This document shows positions 1 to 12,145 of a stretch of DNA of 64,000 bases, one piece after another. Location of the stretch: assembly GCF_014196845.1 (NCBI RefSeq), contig NZ_JACIEM010000005.1, positions 1 to 64,000 of the forward strand. The letters are read 5' to 3'. Numbering within the stretch: position 1 is the stretch's first letter; each line of letters starts with the position of its first letter. The notes beneath the pieces are model-generated. The model ran no database searches. It saw only the letters and a program-made list of their open reading frames with translations, and was not told the origin of the DNA. Source of the DNA: Aurantimonas endophytica (GTDB lineage Bacteria > Pseudomonadota > Alphaproteobacteria > Rhizobiales > Rhizobiaceae). Position numbers and translations under genes: made by a program.

Positions 1-79
1 CCGAACTCGGCCGTGAAACGCCCCAGCGCCTATGATACTTCGTCTCAAGACGCGGGAAAGTCGGTCGCCGCCAGGTCTG
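1..79 (+). rRNA. rrf: 5S ribosomal RNA, 3' part (cut by window start)
   Basis: The first 79 bases match the 3' two-thirds of a rhizobial 5S rRNA. They contain CCGAACUCGGCCGUGAAACG, then the CCCCAGCGCC helix, the loop-E/helix-IV segment with GACGCGGGAAAGUCGGUC, and the terminal CGCCGCCAGGUCUG that closes helix I. The 5' third lies left of the window, so this is the end of a ribosomal RNA operon read rightwards. The exact 3' end may be off by a few bases. Confidence 0.93.
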
Positions 80-136
80 CAAATCGCAAGCGTGAGAAAC
101 TTCACAAACACCCCATACACATCGCCATATCCCACC

Positions 137-165
137 AACGCCCCCGTCCCAAAAACGGGGGCGTT
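137..165 (+). terminator. rRNA-operon terminator hairpin
   Basis: AACGCCCCCGT and ACGGGGGCGTT form a perfect 11-bp stem around a 7-base loop, 58 bases after the 5S end. It fits an intrinsic terminator for the rRNA operon, although the following tract (TTCGTG) is poor in U. Confidence 0.75.
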
Positions 166-452
166 CGTGCGTCCGGATTCGGGTCCGCGGTGGCAAGGCC
201 GCCGCCAGGCCCGGGCTTGGCGATAACGTTCGACGTGGTGGAGTCTGCGACTCGCGCTGTTGTCCAGCGTGCCTCGGCAGTTCCGTCGGGAACCCACCGC
301 CTGCGCCCCGTCGAACTACCGCTTCTCTCGCTCGAGGGGAGCCTGTCCGCTTCGGTCGAGGCCGGTTCCCGCATTGACGTAAACGGAAATCATTGTGGTT
401 CGCTGCCGGCTTCGGCTATCCCTAGATCTGATAAAAAGGGAGGAAGAACCAC
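166..452. other. Leader region of fadD, no gene seen
   Basis: I find no gene here. The fadD ribosome-binding site (AGGGAGGAAG) lies just before 453. A TTGACG at 374-379 and a weak TTGTGG/TATCCC pair near 393-422 are possible promoter elements, but neither is convincing. Confidence 0.4.
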
Positions 453-2120
453 ATGGATAAACCCTGGCTGCAGCATTATCCGGCAGGCGTTCCGGCGGAG
501 CTGCCGGCGTTTCCCTATCGCTCGCTGGCGGAACTGCTCGACGAGGCTTTTGCCAAGAACCGGGACAAGCCGGCATTCCACTTTCTCGGCGCCACCAAGA
601 GTTTCGGCGAGATCGACGAGGCATCGCGAGCCTTTGCCGCCTATCTACAGTCGCTCGGGCTGAAAAAGGGCGACCGCGTCTCGCTGATGATGCCGAACGT
701 CTTCCAGTACCCGGTCGCCGTGGCGGGTATCCTCAGGGCCGGCATGGTCGTCGTGAACACCAATCCGCTCTACACGCCCCGGGAGCTGGCGCACCAGCTG
801 TCGGATTCGGGCGCGAAGGCGCTGGTGATCCTGGAGAACATGGCGAAGACCTTCCAGGCCTGCCGGAGCGAGACCCCGGTCGAGCACGTCGTCGTCGCTT
901 CGATGGGCGACATGCTGCCGACGCTGAAGGGCCACATCGTCAACTTCGTTGTCCGCCGCCTCCGCAAGATGGTACCCGCCTACGACCTGCCGGGCGCCGT
1001 GACCTTCAAGCAGGCGATGGCCAAGGGCCGGGCCGGGATGTTCCGCTCCGAGCAGACCGAGCGAAGCGACGTCGCCGTGCTGCAATATACCGGCGGCACG
1101 ACGGGTGTCGCCAAGGGCGCGACGCTCACCCACGGCAACATCATCGCCAATGTTCTGCAGTCGGAATTGTGGAACCAGCCGGCGCTGCGCGACATGAAGC
1201 CGGGGGAGCAGCAGCTGACGGTCTGCGCGCTGCCGCTCTACCACATCTTCGGCTTCACCGTGAACATGATGCTGTCGATGCGCAATGGCGGCTGCAACAT
1301 ACTGATCCCCAATCCGCGGGACATCAAGGCGACGTTGAAGGAGCTGAAGAAGCATCGCTTCCATTCCTTCCCGGCGGTCAACACGCTGTTCGGCGCGATC
1401 GCCCGTCATCCCGACGTGAAGGACATCGACTGGTCGAGCCTGAAACTCTCCGTGGGTGGCGGCATGGCCGTCCAGGCGGCGACGGCCGAGCTGTGGCGGC
1501 AGAAGACCGGCTGCTCGATCTGCGAGGGCTATGGCCTTTCGGAGACCTCCCCGTCGGCCAGCTGCAATCCGACCGACGCGACCGAGTTCTCCGGCACGAT
1601 CGGCATGCCGCTCCCCTCCACCGAGTTTCGGATCATCGACGAAGCGGGGAAGGATCTGCCCGTCGGCGAACGCGGCGAGATCGCCATCAGGGGGCCGCAG
1701 GTCATGGTCGGTTACTGGAACAGGCCGGACGAGACGGCGCGGGTGATGACCGAGGACGGCTTCTTCCGCACCGGCGACATCGGCGTCATGGACGAGCGGG
1801 GCTATTTCAAGATCGTCGACCGCAAGAAGGACATGATCAACGTCTCCGGCTTCAACGTCTATCCGAACGAGATCGAGGAGGTGGCGACCCGCATGCCTGG
1901 AATCGCCGAAGCTGCGGCGATCGCCATGACGGACGACAATTCGGGCGAGGCGGTGAAGCTGTTTGTCGTCGCCACCGACCCGGCGATCACCGAGGAGGCG
2001 GTGAAGGCGTTCTGCCGGGACAACCTGACCGGCTACAAGCGGCCGCGCGAGGTGGTGTTCCGGGACGAACTGCCGAAGAGCGGGGTCGGCAAGGTGCTGC
2101 GGCGGGAGTTGCGCGACTGA
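453..2120 (+). CDS. fadD: Long-chain fatty acid-CoA ligase FadD
   Basis: This 555-residue enzyme should activate long-chain fatty acids to acyl-CoA through an acyl-adenylate at the inner face of the membrane, feeding beta-oxidation. The ANL-superfamily signs are clear: the AMP-binding loop YTGGTTGVAKGATLTH near residue 212, GYGLSETSPSASC, the hinge region VDRKKDMINVSGFNVYPNE, and the C-terminal catalytic lysine in PKSGVGKVLRREL. The length matches E. coli FadD (about 560). The start is fixed by a strong GGGAGGAAG Shine-Dalgarno 8 bases upstream. It stands alone between the 5S rRNA and tRNA-fMet, an unusual place. Substrate chain length cannot be read from sequence. Confidence 0.92.
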   Translation: MDKPWLQHYPAGVPAELPAFPYRSLAELLDEAFAKNRDKPAFHFLGATKSFGEIDEASRAFAAYLQSLGLKKGDRVSLMMPNVFQYPVAVAGILRAGMVVVNTNPLYTPRELAHQLSDSGAKALVILENMAKTFQACRSETPVEHVVVASMGDMLPTLKGHIVNFVVRRLRKMVPAYDLPGAVTFKQAMAKGRAGMFRSEQTERSDVAVLQYTGGTTGVAKGATLTHGNIIANVLQSELWNQPALRDMKPGEQQLTVCALPLYHIFGFTVNMMLSMRNGGCNILIPNPRDIKATLKELKKHRFHSFPAVNTLFGAIARHPDVKDIDWSSLKLSVGGGMAVQAATAELWRQKTGCSICEGYGLSETSPSASCNPTDATEFSGTIGMPLPSTEFRIIDEAGKDLPVGERGEIAIRGPQVMVGYWNRPDETARVMTEDGFFRTGDIGVMDERGYFKIVDRKKDMINVSGFNVYPNEIEEVATRMPGIAEAAAIAMTDDNSGEAVKLFVVATDPAITEEAVKAFCRDNLTGYKRPREVVFRDELPKSGVGKVLRRELRD

Positions 2121-2266
2121 GGCGCGAGGACCCCCGCAGCGTCGCGCCGACCGGGCGCTTCTCAGCCGAAGGGGGTTCTGCTAGCCTTGCGGGGCGCGAT
2201 GACAGATCGGCTTGCACCTTTGCTGGCCGAGCGAGTGTTTTTGTTCCGGGTTTCCGGCAAAGCCCC

Positions 2267-2295
2267 TTTTCATTCATCGTGCTGTCGCATATATC
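2267..2295 (+). promoter_or_regulatory. Possible promoter of tRNA-fMet
   Basis: TTTTCA at 2267-2272 and TATATC at 2290-2295 are 17 bases apart and would start RNA near 2302, about 30 bases before the mature tRNA. Each hexamer matches 4 of 6 consensus bases. The tRNA is cut off from the rRNA operon by a terminator and fadD, so it should need its own promoter. Confidence 0.4.
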
Positions 2296-2333
2296 CCTCT
2301 CACCGGCGGCGCATCGAGTCGCTTCGGTCATGG

Positions 2334-2410
<77 letters not shown>

Positions 2411-2415
2411 AAATC

Positions 2416-2452
2416 GCCCGTGAAGCCTCCGGCTTCGCGGGCGTTTTCGTTT
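2416..2452 (+). terminator. Terminator of tRNA-fMet
   Basis: GCCCGTGAAGCC pairs with GGCTTCGCGGGC (12 bp, one G-U) around a TCC loop and is followed by GTTTTCGTTT. This is a strong intrinsic terminator directly after the tRNA. Confidence 0.9.
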
Positions 2453-2839
2453 GTGGCGCGGGTGGCGGGAAGGTGGTCGACCGGCGCGGCTCACCGTGCC
2501 GTGTTGTAAGAGTCGTGCTTCGATGCGAGTGCCGGCATTTTCGGCGCCGTCGTGGCGTTTTCGGCGGTTTGGCATGGGGACCCATGCCTCACGGCCAAAA
2601 CGGGTCATTCGGCGGAGACTTCGTGCCCGCCCGGAGCCTTGGAGGCGCATTCGGCAGCTCCAGCGGCTTGCAGGGGTCTCCGGGTCAAGCCCAAGGATGA
2701 CGGCCGAGAGGGTTGGCATCCCACGCCGCTGGCGGTGGCGTGAGCGCCCGTCCCACCGCTCCGCGAGGAACAGCGACAGCGGCCGCCGCCTCACCCCTTG
2801 CGGTTCTGCCAATTCATAAACGGAGCCCGAACCAGCCTT
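2453..2839. other. Gene-free interval with a repeat-like segment
   Basis: I see no convincing gene between the tRNA terminator and the convergent ATPase gene; the open frames here are short and unlike each other. Bases 2672-2704 (GGTCTCCGGGTCAAGCCC then AAGGATGACGG) read like the dispersed intergenic repeats common in Rhizobiales genomes. No second copy was noticed in this window. Confidence 0.4.
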
Positions 2840-5530
<2,691 letters not shown>

Positions 5531-5660
5531 GCAGTATCCTTCGAGCGTCCCGCCGTTTGCGGCCGGTGTGTCGCCGAGCGGTGGGCAATCGTGCGTGCTG
5601 CCCGAGCCGTCCCCACCTGTCGATCCGTGCGACCACTCTCGCGATATGGCCGCACGCGCA

Positions 5661-5674
5661 TTGTCGCGGATCAA
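5661..5674. promoter_or_regulatory. Weak FNR/FixK-box-like palindrome
   Basis: TTGTCGCGGATCAA matches 7 of 8 key positions of the TTGA-N6-TCAA anaerobox. It lies in the divergent interval between the P-type ATPase and the choline-sulfatase, about 130 bases from either start. It may be chance. Confidence 0.22.
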
Positions 5675-5829
5675 TCTCTCCGTCGCATGACGGCAAATCC
5701 CCTCTGGCAGATGGCTCCGCGTGGAACGCTGTGTCGTGGGGCTCAAGCCCCCCGCGCAGCGGCGGGCGGCGGCTGGCTCCCGCGCCCCGTCCGCGCTATC
5801 CCTGCGGCGACAGCCACGCAGGGGAATTC

Positions 5830-7344
5830 ATGAACCGTCCGAACATCCTGATCATCATGGTCGACCAGCTCAACGGCACGCTGTTTCCCGACGGGCCGGC
5901 GGATTTCCTGCACGCGCCGATCCTGAAGGCGCTGGCGGCGCGCTCGGTGCGGTTCCGCAACGCCTATACGCCGAGCCCGCTCTGCGCGCCGGCCAGAGCC
6001 GCCGTGATGTCCGGGCAGCTGCCGTCGCGCAACGGCGTCTACGACAATGCCGCGGAATTTCCCTCGGCCATACCGACCTATGCCCATCACCTGCGTCGCG
6101 CGGGCTATCACACCTGCCTGTCGGGCAAGATGCACTTCGTCGGCCCGGACCAGCTGCACGGTTTCGAGGAGCGCCTGACGACCGACGTCTATCCGGCCGA
6201 TTTCGGCTGGACGCCGGACTACCGCAAGCCCGGCGAGCGGATCGACTGGTGGTACCATAATCTCGGCTCGGTGGCGGGGGCAGGGGTCGCCGAGATCACC
6301 AACCAGATGGAGTATGACGACGAGGTCGCCCATCACGCCGAGCGCAAGCTCTACGATCTGTCGCGGGGCGCCGACGACCGGCCCTGGGCACTGACCGTCT
6401 CCTTCACCCATCCGCACGACCCCTATGTCGCGCGGCGCCGCTTCTGGGACCTGTACGAGGATTGCGACGAGCTTCTGCCGGCGGTCGGGGAGATCCCTTA
6501 CGAGCGGCAGGACCCCCACTCGCAGCGGCTCTACCGGGCGAACGATTCCACCAGCTTCCACGTCACCGAGAACGAGGTCCGCCGGGCCCGGCGCGGCTAT
6601 TTCGCCAATATCTCCTATGTCGACGAGAAGATCGGCTCGATCCTCGACGTGCTCGCCCGCACGCGGATGGACGACAACACCATCGTCGCCTTCCTGTCGG
6701 ACCACGGCGACATGCTCGGCGAGCGCGGCATGTGGTTCAAGATGAACTTCTTCGAGGGCTCGGCCCGCGTGCCGCTGATGCTCATGGCCCCCGGGCTCGA
6801 TCCACGCAGCGTCGACGCGCCGGTTTCGACCATCGACCTGGCGTCGACGCTCTGCGATCTCGCCGGCATCGACCTCGGCGCGGTCGCGCCGTGGACCGAC
6901 GGCCATTCGCTGCTGCCGGTGGCGCGCGGCGAAGCCTCGCCCGCGCCGGTCTACATGGAATACGCGGCGGAAGGCTCCGAGGCGCCGCTGGTGTCGATCC
7001 GGCGGGGACGCTTCAAGTTCAACCATTGCGAGCTCGACCCGCCGCAGCTCTTCGACCTCGCAGCCGATCCGCACGAGCTGGTCGATCTCGCCGACGACCC
7101 GGCCCATGCCGAGACGCTGGCGGGGTTCGAGGCCGAGATGCGGGCGCGCTGGGACATGGCGCGCTTCGACGCCGACGTGCGCGAGAGCCAGGCGCGGCGC
7201 TGGGTCGTCTACGAGGCGCTCCGCAACGGCGCCTATTACCCGTGGGACCATCAGCCGCTGCAGAAGGCGTCGGAGCGCTACATGCGCAACCACATGGATC
7301 TCAACACGCTGGAAGAATCGCAGCGCTTTCCGCGCGGCGAATAG
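5830..7344 (+). CDS. betC: Choline-sulfatase (type I sulfatase)
   Basis: It should hydrolyse choline-O-sulfate to choline and sulfate in the cytoplasm, supplying an osmoprotectant precursor and sulfur. The N-terminus NRPNILIIMVDQLNG carries the metal-binding Asp of sulfatases. CAPARAAVMSG near residue 56 is the C-x-P-x-R signature whose Cys becomes formylglycine, and GKMHFVG and LSDHGDMLGERG complete the active site. Its 504 residues agree with BetC (about 510). No signal peptide is seen. The start at 5830 follows AGGGGAATTC. BetA/BetB and a choline transporter are not adjacent, so the choline-sulfatase role rests on overall resemblance; another sulfate ester remains possible. Confidence 0.82.
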   Translation: MNRPNILIIMVDQLNGTLFPDGPADFLHAPILKALAARSVRFRNAYTPSPLCAPARAAVMSGQLPSRNGVYDNAAEFPSAIPTYAHHLRRAGYHTCLSGKMHFVGPDQLHGFEERLTTDVYPADFGWTPDYRKPGERIDWWYHNLGSVAGAGVAEITNQMEYDDEVAHHAERKLYDLSRGADDRPWALTVSFTHPHDPYVARRRFWDLYEDCDELLPAVGEIPYERQDPHSQRLYRANDSTSFHVTENEVRRARRGYFANISYVDEKIGSILDVLARTRMDDNTIVAFLSDHGDMLGERGMWFKMNFFEGSARVPLMLMAPGLDPRSVDAPVSTIDLASTLCDLAGIDLGAVAPWTDGHSLLPVARGEASPAPVYMEYAAEGSEAPLVSIRRGRFKFNHCELDPPQLFDLAADPHELVDLADDPAHAETLAGFEAEMRARWDMARFDADVRESQARRWVVYEALRNGAYYPWDHQPLQKASERYMRNHMDLNTLEESQRFPRGE

Positions 7345-7449
7345 GCGCTCCTGCCGACGCCTCGGCCTGGCGGTCCCACCCAACCGCCGTCAGCGAGCGC
7401 ATGTCGTGCGCTTGCTGGCGAAAAAACGTGCGATTGGCGCCTTTTGAGG

Positions 7450-7482
7450 CTGTCATCCAAGCTTCATGATTGTGTCACGGAC
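7450..7482 (+). promoter_or_regulatory. Pho box (PhoB site) upstream of ugpB
   Basis: Three consecutive 11-base repeats, CTGTCATCCAA, GCTTCATGATT and GTGTCACGGAC, share the TCA(T/C) core at the same phase. The first unit has a perfect CTGTCAT half-site. PhoB binds such repeats in place of a -35 element, and ugp operons are classic Pho-regulon members. The ugpB start lies 86 bases downstream. Confidence 0.75.
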
Positions 7483-7567
7483 CGGTTTTGAAGCACTCTT
7501 ACGAACGGCGGCTTGGACAAGCTCGGCAACAGGGCCCGAGAGTCGCTTCAACGGTGAGGAAACCAAC

Positions 7568-8872
7568 ATGACCCGCAAATTTCTCAGGGCCGCCGTCGCC
7601 CTCGGCGCGCTGATCGCCGGAGCCAGCCAGGCCTTCGCCGTCACCGAACTGCAGTGGTGGCATGCGATGTCCGGCGCCAACAACGAAGTCGTCGACACGC
7701 TGGCCAAGGAATTCAACGAGTCCCAGGATGCCTACGCGATCCAGCCGGTCTTCAAGGGCACCTATCCGGAGACGCTGAACGCCGGCATCGCCGCGTTCCG
7801 TGCCAGCCAGCCGCCGGCGATCATCCAGGTCTTCGACGTCGGCACCGGCGTGATGATGGGCGCCGAAGGCGCCGTGATGCCGGTGGCCGAGGTGCTCGAG
7901 GCCGGCGGCTACGAATTCGACAAGTCCAACTACCTGCCCGGCATCGTCGCCTATTACTCCAAGCCGGACGGCACCATGCTGTCCTTCCCGTACAACTCGT
8001 CCTCGCCGATCCTCTATTACAACAAGGACGTGTTCGAGAAGGCCGGGCTCGACGTCGAGAATCCGCCGAAGACCTGGCAGGAGGTCTTCGAGGCCGCCCG
8101 CAAGATCAAGGATTCCGGCGCCGCCGAGTGCGGCTACACATCCACCTGGCTGACCTGGATCCATCTCGAGAATTTCGCCGCCTGGAACAACGTGCCCTAC
8201 GGCACGCAGGAGAACGGGCTCGCCGGAACCGACGTCGAGCTCGAGCTCGATGCGCCGATCTATGTCGAGCATTTTCAGGCGATCGCCGACCTCGCCAAGG
8301 ACGGCGTGTTCCGCTACGGCGGCCGCACCTCGGAAGCCAAGCAGCTGTTCCTGTCGGGCGAATGCGGCATCCTGACCGAGTCCTCGGGCGGGCTCGGCGA
8401 CGTGGTCAAGTCAGGCCTCAATTACGGCATCGGCCAGCTTCCCTACGACGCCAACGCCGAAGGCGCGCCGCAGAACACCATTCCCGGCGGCGCCAGCCTC
8501 TGGGTGTTCGGCGGCAAGTCCGACGACGAGGTCAAGGGCATCGCGGAGTTCTTCAATTTCCTCTCGCAGCCCGCCATCCAGGCGCGCCTGCACCAGGTGT
8601 CTGGCTATCTGCCGGTCACCATGGAAGCCTATGAGGAGACCAAGGCGTCGGGCTTCTACGACGAGAACCCCGGCCGCGAGACCCCGATCAGCCAGATGAT
8701 GGGCAAGGAGCCGACCGAGAATTCCAAGGGCGTGCGCCTGCCGAACCTGCCGCAGATCCGCGACATCCAGAACGAGCAGTTCGAGGCGATGCTGGCCGGC
8801 GACATCGACGCCAAGACCGCGCTCGACCGCATCGTCGAGCTCGGCAACGAGGCGATCGCCGAGGCTCAGTAA
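7568..8872 (+). CDS. ugpB: sn-Glycerol-3-phosphate ABC transporter, binding protein UgpB
   Basis: This 434-residue periplasmic protein captures glycerol-3-phosphate or its diesters. A signal peptide (MTRKFLRAAVALGALIAG, cleavage after SQAFA) is followed by ELQWWHAMSGANNEVVD, typical of UgpB, and by the family-1 binding-protein fold. The start at 7568 follows GAGGAAACCAAC. It leads the ugpB-A-E-C operon and is preceded by three Pho-box repeats, so induction by phosphate starvation is expected. A strong hairpin sits between it and ugpA, perhaps allowing more binding protein than permease to be made. A sugar ligand is a less likely alternative. Confidence 0.9.
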   Translation: MTRKFLRAAVALGALIAGASQAFAVTELQWWHAMSGANNEVVDTLAKEFNESQDAYAIQPVFKGTYPETLNAGIAAFRASQPPAIIQVFDVGTGVMMGAEGAVMPVAEVLEAGGYEFDKSNYLPGIVAYYSKPDGTMLSFPYNSSSPILYYNKDVFEKAGLDVENPPKTWQEVFEAARKIKDSGAAECGYTSTWLTWIHLENFAAWNNVPYGTQENGLAGTDVELELDAPIYVEHFQAIADLAKDGVFRYGGRTSEAKQLFLSGECGILTESSGGLGDVVKSGLNYGIGQLPYDANAEGAPQNTIPGGASLWVFGGKSDDEVKGIAEFFNFLSQPAIQARLHQVSGYLPVTMEAYEETKASGFYDENPGRETPISQMMGKEPTENSKGVRLPNLPQIRDIQNEQFEAMLAGDIDAKTALDRIVELGNEAIAEAQ

Positions 8873-8886
8873 GACTCACAGCGACC

Positions 8887-8911
8887 GTGCCGGGCGCCCA
8901 TCGCCCGGCAC
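8887..8911 (+). promoter_or_regulatory. Hairpin between ugpB and ugpA
   Basis: GTGCCGGGCG and CGCCCGGCAC form a perfect 10-bp stem with a CCCAT loop, 15 bases after the ugpB stop. No long U tract follows, only TTCCCTTT. It probably stabilises the ugpB message or causes partial termination inside the operon. Confidence 0.7.
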
Positions 8912-8952
8912 TTCCCTTTCCGCCCGGGGCGATCAGCTCCGGGCCAGCATGA

Positions 8953-9843
8953 ATGTCGCCGCTGGTGAAAGCCGTCTTCCCGAACAAATGGCTGCCCTAT
9001 CTGCTGCTCGCGCCGCAGGTGGCGATCACGCTGGTGTTCTTCTACTGGCCGGCGAGCCAGGCGATCTACCAGTCGCTGCTCCGCCAGGACCCGTTCGGGC
9101 TGCGCACACGCTTCGTCGGCCTCGACAATTTCCAGGCGGTGCTGTCCGACCCCGCCTATCTCAATGCCATCAAGGTGACGGCGGTCTTCTCGATCTCGAC
9201 GGCCGTCCTCGCCATGACGCTGGCGCTGCTCCTGGCGACGTCGGTGGAGAAGGTGCTGCGCGGCAAGGCGTTCTACCGCACGCTGCTGATCTGGCCCTAT
9301 GCGGTGGCGCCGGCCGTTGCCGGCATGCTCTGGCTGTTCATGTTCAACCCGGCGATGGGCACGTTCGCCTACATGCTTCGCCGCAACGGCTACGACTGGG
9401 ATCCGCTGCTCAACGGCGACCAGGCGATGGTGCTGGTGGTGGTCGCCGCTGCGTGGAAGCAGATCAGCTACAATTTCCTGTTCTTCGTCGCGGCGCTGCA
9501 GTCGATCCCGAAATCGCTGATCGAGGCGGCGGCGATCGACGGCGCCGGCTCGACCAAGCGCTTCTGGACGATCGTCTTCCCGCTGATCGCGCCGACGACC
9601 TTCTTCCTGCTGGTGGTCAACACGGTCTACGCGTTCTTCGACACGTTCGGCATCATCGACTCGGTGACCGGGGGCGGGCCGGCGCGGGCGACCGAGACGC
9701 TGGTCTACAAGGTCTATAACGACGGCTTCGTGAACCTCAATCTCGGCAGTTCGGCGGCGCAGTCGGTGATCCTGATGGCGATCGTCATCTGCCTGACGGC
9801 GGTGCAGTTCCGCTATGTGGAGAAGAAGGTGCACTATGGCTGA
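8953..9843 (+). CDS. ugpA: Glycerol-3-phosphate ABC transporter permease UgpA
   Basis: One of the two inner-membrane permeases of the Ugp importer, 296 residues with about six hydrophobic helices (the first, [18 protein letters not shown], near residue 20). The cytoplasmic coupling loop [21 protein letters not shown], the MalF-type EAA motif, lies near residue 195. The start ATG at 8953 is chosen over an out-of-frame ATG at 8949. It follows ugpB after an 80-base gap holding a hairpin and precedes ugpE by 18 bases. Its role is set mainly by the complete operon order B-A-E-C. Confidence 0.9.
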   Translation: MSPLVKAVFPNKWLPYLLLAPQVAITLVFFYWPASQAIYQSLLRQDPFGLRTRFVGLDNFQAVLSDPAYLNAIKVTAVFSISTAVLAMTLALLLATSVEKVLRGKAFYRTLLIWPYAVAPAVAGMLWLFMFNPAMGTFAYMLRRNGYDWDPLLNGDQAMVLVVVAAAWKQISYNFLFFVAALQSIPKSLIEAAAIDGAGSTKRFWTIVFPLIAPTTFFLLVVNTVYAFFDTFGIIDSVTGGGPARATETLVYKVYNDGFVNLNLGSSAAQSVILMAIVICLTAVQFRYVEKKVHYG

Positions 9844-9861
9844 TGCCCTGACGAGGCTCGC

Positions 9862-10710
9862 ATGATCGAGCGCGGCGGCATCGGCCGTCCCATAGCGCAT
9901 CTGGTGCTGATCCTGGGCGTCCTGATCGTGGCGTTCCCGATCTACTACACCTTCGTCGCCTCGACGCAGACGCTGCAGACCATCCTGCGGCCGCCGCTGC
10001 CTTTGGTGCCGGGCGGCGAGTTCGTCGACAATTACAGCCAGGCGCTGTTCGGCGGCGTCGGCCGGATCGGCGGCGTCGGCGTCGGCACGCTCCTGTTCAA
10101 CACGACGGTGATGGCGCTCGGCATCGCCATCGGCAAGATCGTGATCTCGATCCTGTCGGCCTTCGCCATCGTGTTCTTCCGCTTCCCGTTCCGCATGGCG
10201 TTCTTCTGGCTGATCTTCATCACGCTGATGCTGCCCGTCGAGGTGCGCATCCTGCCGACCTACAAGGTGATGGTCGACCTCGGCATGATCGACACCTATG
10301 CGGGGCTGATCCTGCCGCTGGTCGCCTCGGCGACCGCGACGCTCCTGTTCCGGCAATTCTTCATGACGATCCCGCCGGAACTGGTGGAGGCGGCGCGGAT
10401 CGACGCGGCCGGCCCGATGCGGTTCTTCCGGGACATCCTCATCCCGCTGTCGAAGACCAATATCGCGGCGCTTTTCGTCATCCTCTTCATCTACGGCTGG
10501 ACGCAGTATCTGTGGCCGCTGCTCGTCACCAACGACAACCAGATGAACACCATCGTCATCGCGCTGAAGAAGATGGTGTCCTTTGCCGACGCGGATACGC
10601 CGTGGCCGCAGGTGATGGTCACCGCGATCCTCGCCATCGCACCGCCGGTCCTGGTGGTCGTCTTGATGCAGCGCTGGTTCGTGCGCGGCCTCGTCGAATC
10701 GGAGAAATAG
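9862..10710 (+). CDS. ugpE: Glycerol-3-phosphate ABC transporter permease UgpE
   Basis: The second Ugp permease, 282 residues with six predicted membrane helices. The N-terminus ([19 protein letters not shown]) and the phrase [21 protein letters not shown] are typical of UgpE. The EAA coupling motif [20 protein letters not shown] is near residue 175, and a conserved [11 protein letters not shown] segment follows it. It pairs with UgpA to form the channel. The stop is 2 bases before the TTG start of ugpC, so the two are tightly coupled. Confidence 0.9.
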   Translation: MIERGGIGRPIAHLVLILGVLIVAFPIYYTFVASTQTLQTILRPPLPLVPGGEFVDNYSQALFGGVGRIGGVGVGTLLFNTTVMALGIAIGKIVISILSAFAIVFFRFPFRMAFFWLIFITLMLPVEVRILPTYKVMVDLGMIDTYAGLILPLVASATATLLFRQFFMTIPPELVEAARIDAAGPMRFFRDILIPLSKTNIAALFVILFIYGWTQYLWPLLVTNDNQMNTIVIALKKMVSFADADTPWPQVMVTAILAIAPPVLVVVLMQRWFVRGLVESEK

Positions 10711-10712
10711 GC

Positions 10713-11783
10713 TTGGCTCGCATCGAACTCACCGACATCCGCAAGGTCTATGCCGGCGGCGTCGAAGCGGTGAAGGGCGTTTCGCTCAGCATCGACGACG
10801 GCGAATTCGTCGTGCTGGTCGGGCCGTCCGGCTGCGGCAAGTCGACCCTCCTTCGCATGGTCGCGGGGCTGGAATCGATCACCTCCGGCACGGTCCGGAT
10901 CGGCGAGCGCGTGGTCAACGAGCTGGAGCCGGCCGAGCGCGACATCGCCATGGTGTTCCAGAACTACGCGCTCTATCCGCATATGAGCGTGCGGCAGAAC
11001 CTCGAATACGGGCTGAAGAACCGCAAGATGGCGATGCCGGAGATCGCCCGGCGGGTCGACGAGGCGGCGGGGATCCTCGAGATCGCGCCGCTGCTCGACC
11101 GCAAGCCCGGCCAGCTTTCCGGCGGCCAGCGCCAGCGCGTGGCGATGGGTAGAGCCATCGTCCGCGAGCCGGCGGCCTTCCTGTTCGACGAGCCGCTGTC
11201 CAATCTCGACGCCAAGCTGCGCGTGCAGATGCGCGCCGAGATAAGGCGGCTGCAGCGGCGGCTGGCGACGACCAGCCTCTACGTCACCCACGACCAGCTC
11301 GAGGCGATGACGCTCGCCGACCAGCTGGTGGTGATGAATGGCGGGCGGATCGAGCAGGCCGGCCGGCCGATGGATCTCTATGAGCGGCCGGCCAGCCTGT
11401 TCGTCGCGACCTTCATCGGCTCCCCGGCGATGAACCTCGTGCCGCTCGATTCGACGGGCGGCGCCGGCGAGGGACTGGCGGGGCTCGACGGGCTGCCGGG
11501 CGCCGCTTCGGAAGGTGTCGTCCTGGGCATCCGGCCCGAACACATGCGGCTGGTCGAGGCGGGGCGCGAGCCCGGCGAGTTCGTCGCCGACCTGACGGTC
11601 ACCGGCGTCGAAGTGGTCGGCGCCGAGAGCTATGTCTTCGGGGCTCTCGCCGAGAAGGGGCCGGAGATTGCCGTGCGGGTGCCGGGCTACAGCCATCTGG
11701 AGCCGGGGACGAAGGTCCGGGCCGCCGGGCGGCTCGATGCGGTGCACCGGTTCGACAGCGCGAGCGGCCGCCGGCTGGACTGA
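10713..11783 (+). CDS. ugpC: Glycerol-3-phosphate ABC transporter ATPase UgpC (TTG start)
   Basis: This 356-residue ATPase powers Ugp import. It has Walker [10 protein letters not shown] at residues 37-45, the signature [17 protein letters not shown], Walker [12 protein letters not shown], the switch His in THDQLEAM, and a C-terminal TOBE-type regulatory domain (GIRPEHMRL). The only sensible start is TTG at 10713, two bases after ugpE, with GGAGAAA as ribosome-binding site; a long upstream extension in the same frame merely overlaps ugpE. It is the last gene of the operon, and no clear terminator follows. Confidence 0.9.
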   Translation: MARIELTDIRKVYAGGVEAVKGVSLSIDDGEFVVLVGPSGCGKSTLLRMVAGLESITSGTVRIGERVVNELEPAERDIAMVFQNYALYPHMSVRQNLEYGLKNRKMAMPEIARRVDEAAGILEIAPLLDRKPGQLSGGQRQRVAMGRAIVREPAAFLFDEPLSNLDAKLRVQMRAEIRRLQRRLATTSLYVTHDQLEAMTLADQLVVMNGGRIEQAGRPMDLYERPASLFVATFIGSPAMNLVPLDSTGGAGEGLAGLDGLPGAASEGVVLGIRPEHMRLVEAGREPGEFVADLTVTGVEVVGAESYVFGALAEKGPEIAVRVPGYSHLEPGTKVRAAGRLDAVHRFDSASGRRLD

Positions 11784-11903
11784 TACGGCGAAGCCGGTCG
11801 CTTCCGACCCGCAGACGACGAGGCAGGACCGGCCCTGTTGAAGATGCATGTTTGCCCTCGTCAATCTGCATGGGTGCAATGCCAAAGGCATGTGTGCCGC
11901 GTC

Positions 11904-11932
11904 TTGCGGCAGTGCACATAAGCGCCTACAAC
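11904..11932 (+). promoter_or_regulatory. Promoter of the glycine riboswitch transcript
   Basis: TTGCGG (11904-11909) and TACAAC (11927-11932) are 17 bases apart. RNA would start near 11939, about ten bases before the first aptamer. The -35 lies in a short inverted repeat (TGCCGC...GCGGCA, 11895-11911). Confidence 0.55.
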
Positions 11933-11948
11933 CAAGGCATAGACGCAT

Positions 11949-12135
11949 GCGGGAGAGACTGGCCGAAAGGCCGGCGCCGAAGGAGCAACCGCCCCGGAAA
12001 CTCTCAGGCAAAAGGACCGCTGCGTCGGCGCGAATTCCGAAGAGCGACGTTCCGAAAGGAACGTCCGCCGAAGGAGAAAGCGGTGCGTGGAATTCTCCCC
12101 GCCCCGTGAAACTCTCAGGCTCATGACGGGAGGGG
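11949..12135 (+). promoter_or_regulatory. Tandem glycine riboswitch
   Basis: Two glycine aptamers lie in series. The first (11949-12020) has GCGGGAGAGACTGGCC, GCCGAAGGAGCAACCGCCCC, and GGAAACTCTCAGGCAAAAGG closing on ACCGC. The second (about 12024-12135) has a GACGTTCC-GAAA-GGAACGTC hairpin, GCCGAAGGAGAAAGC, and CCCGTGAAACTCTCAGGC ending in GACGGG. Both carry the conserved ACTCTCAGG core. It precedes a DadA-like dehydrogenase gene by about 40 bases, so glycine should switch that gene on, as riboswitches of this class usually do for glycine catabolism. Confidence 0.93.
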
Positions 12136-12145
12136 CATGAACGAC

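Noticed and set aside
8866-10356. 496-codon Arg/Asp/His-rich frame on the minus strand
   Set aside because: It is antisense to ugpA and ugpE; the repeated RRDRHDR-type peptides are artefacts of GC-rich coding.
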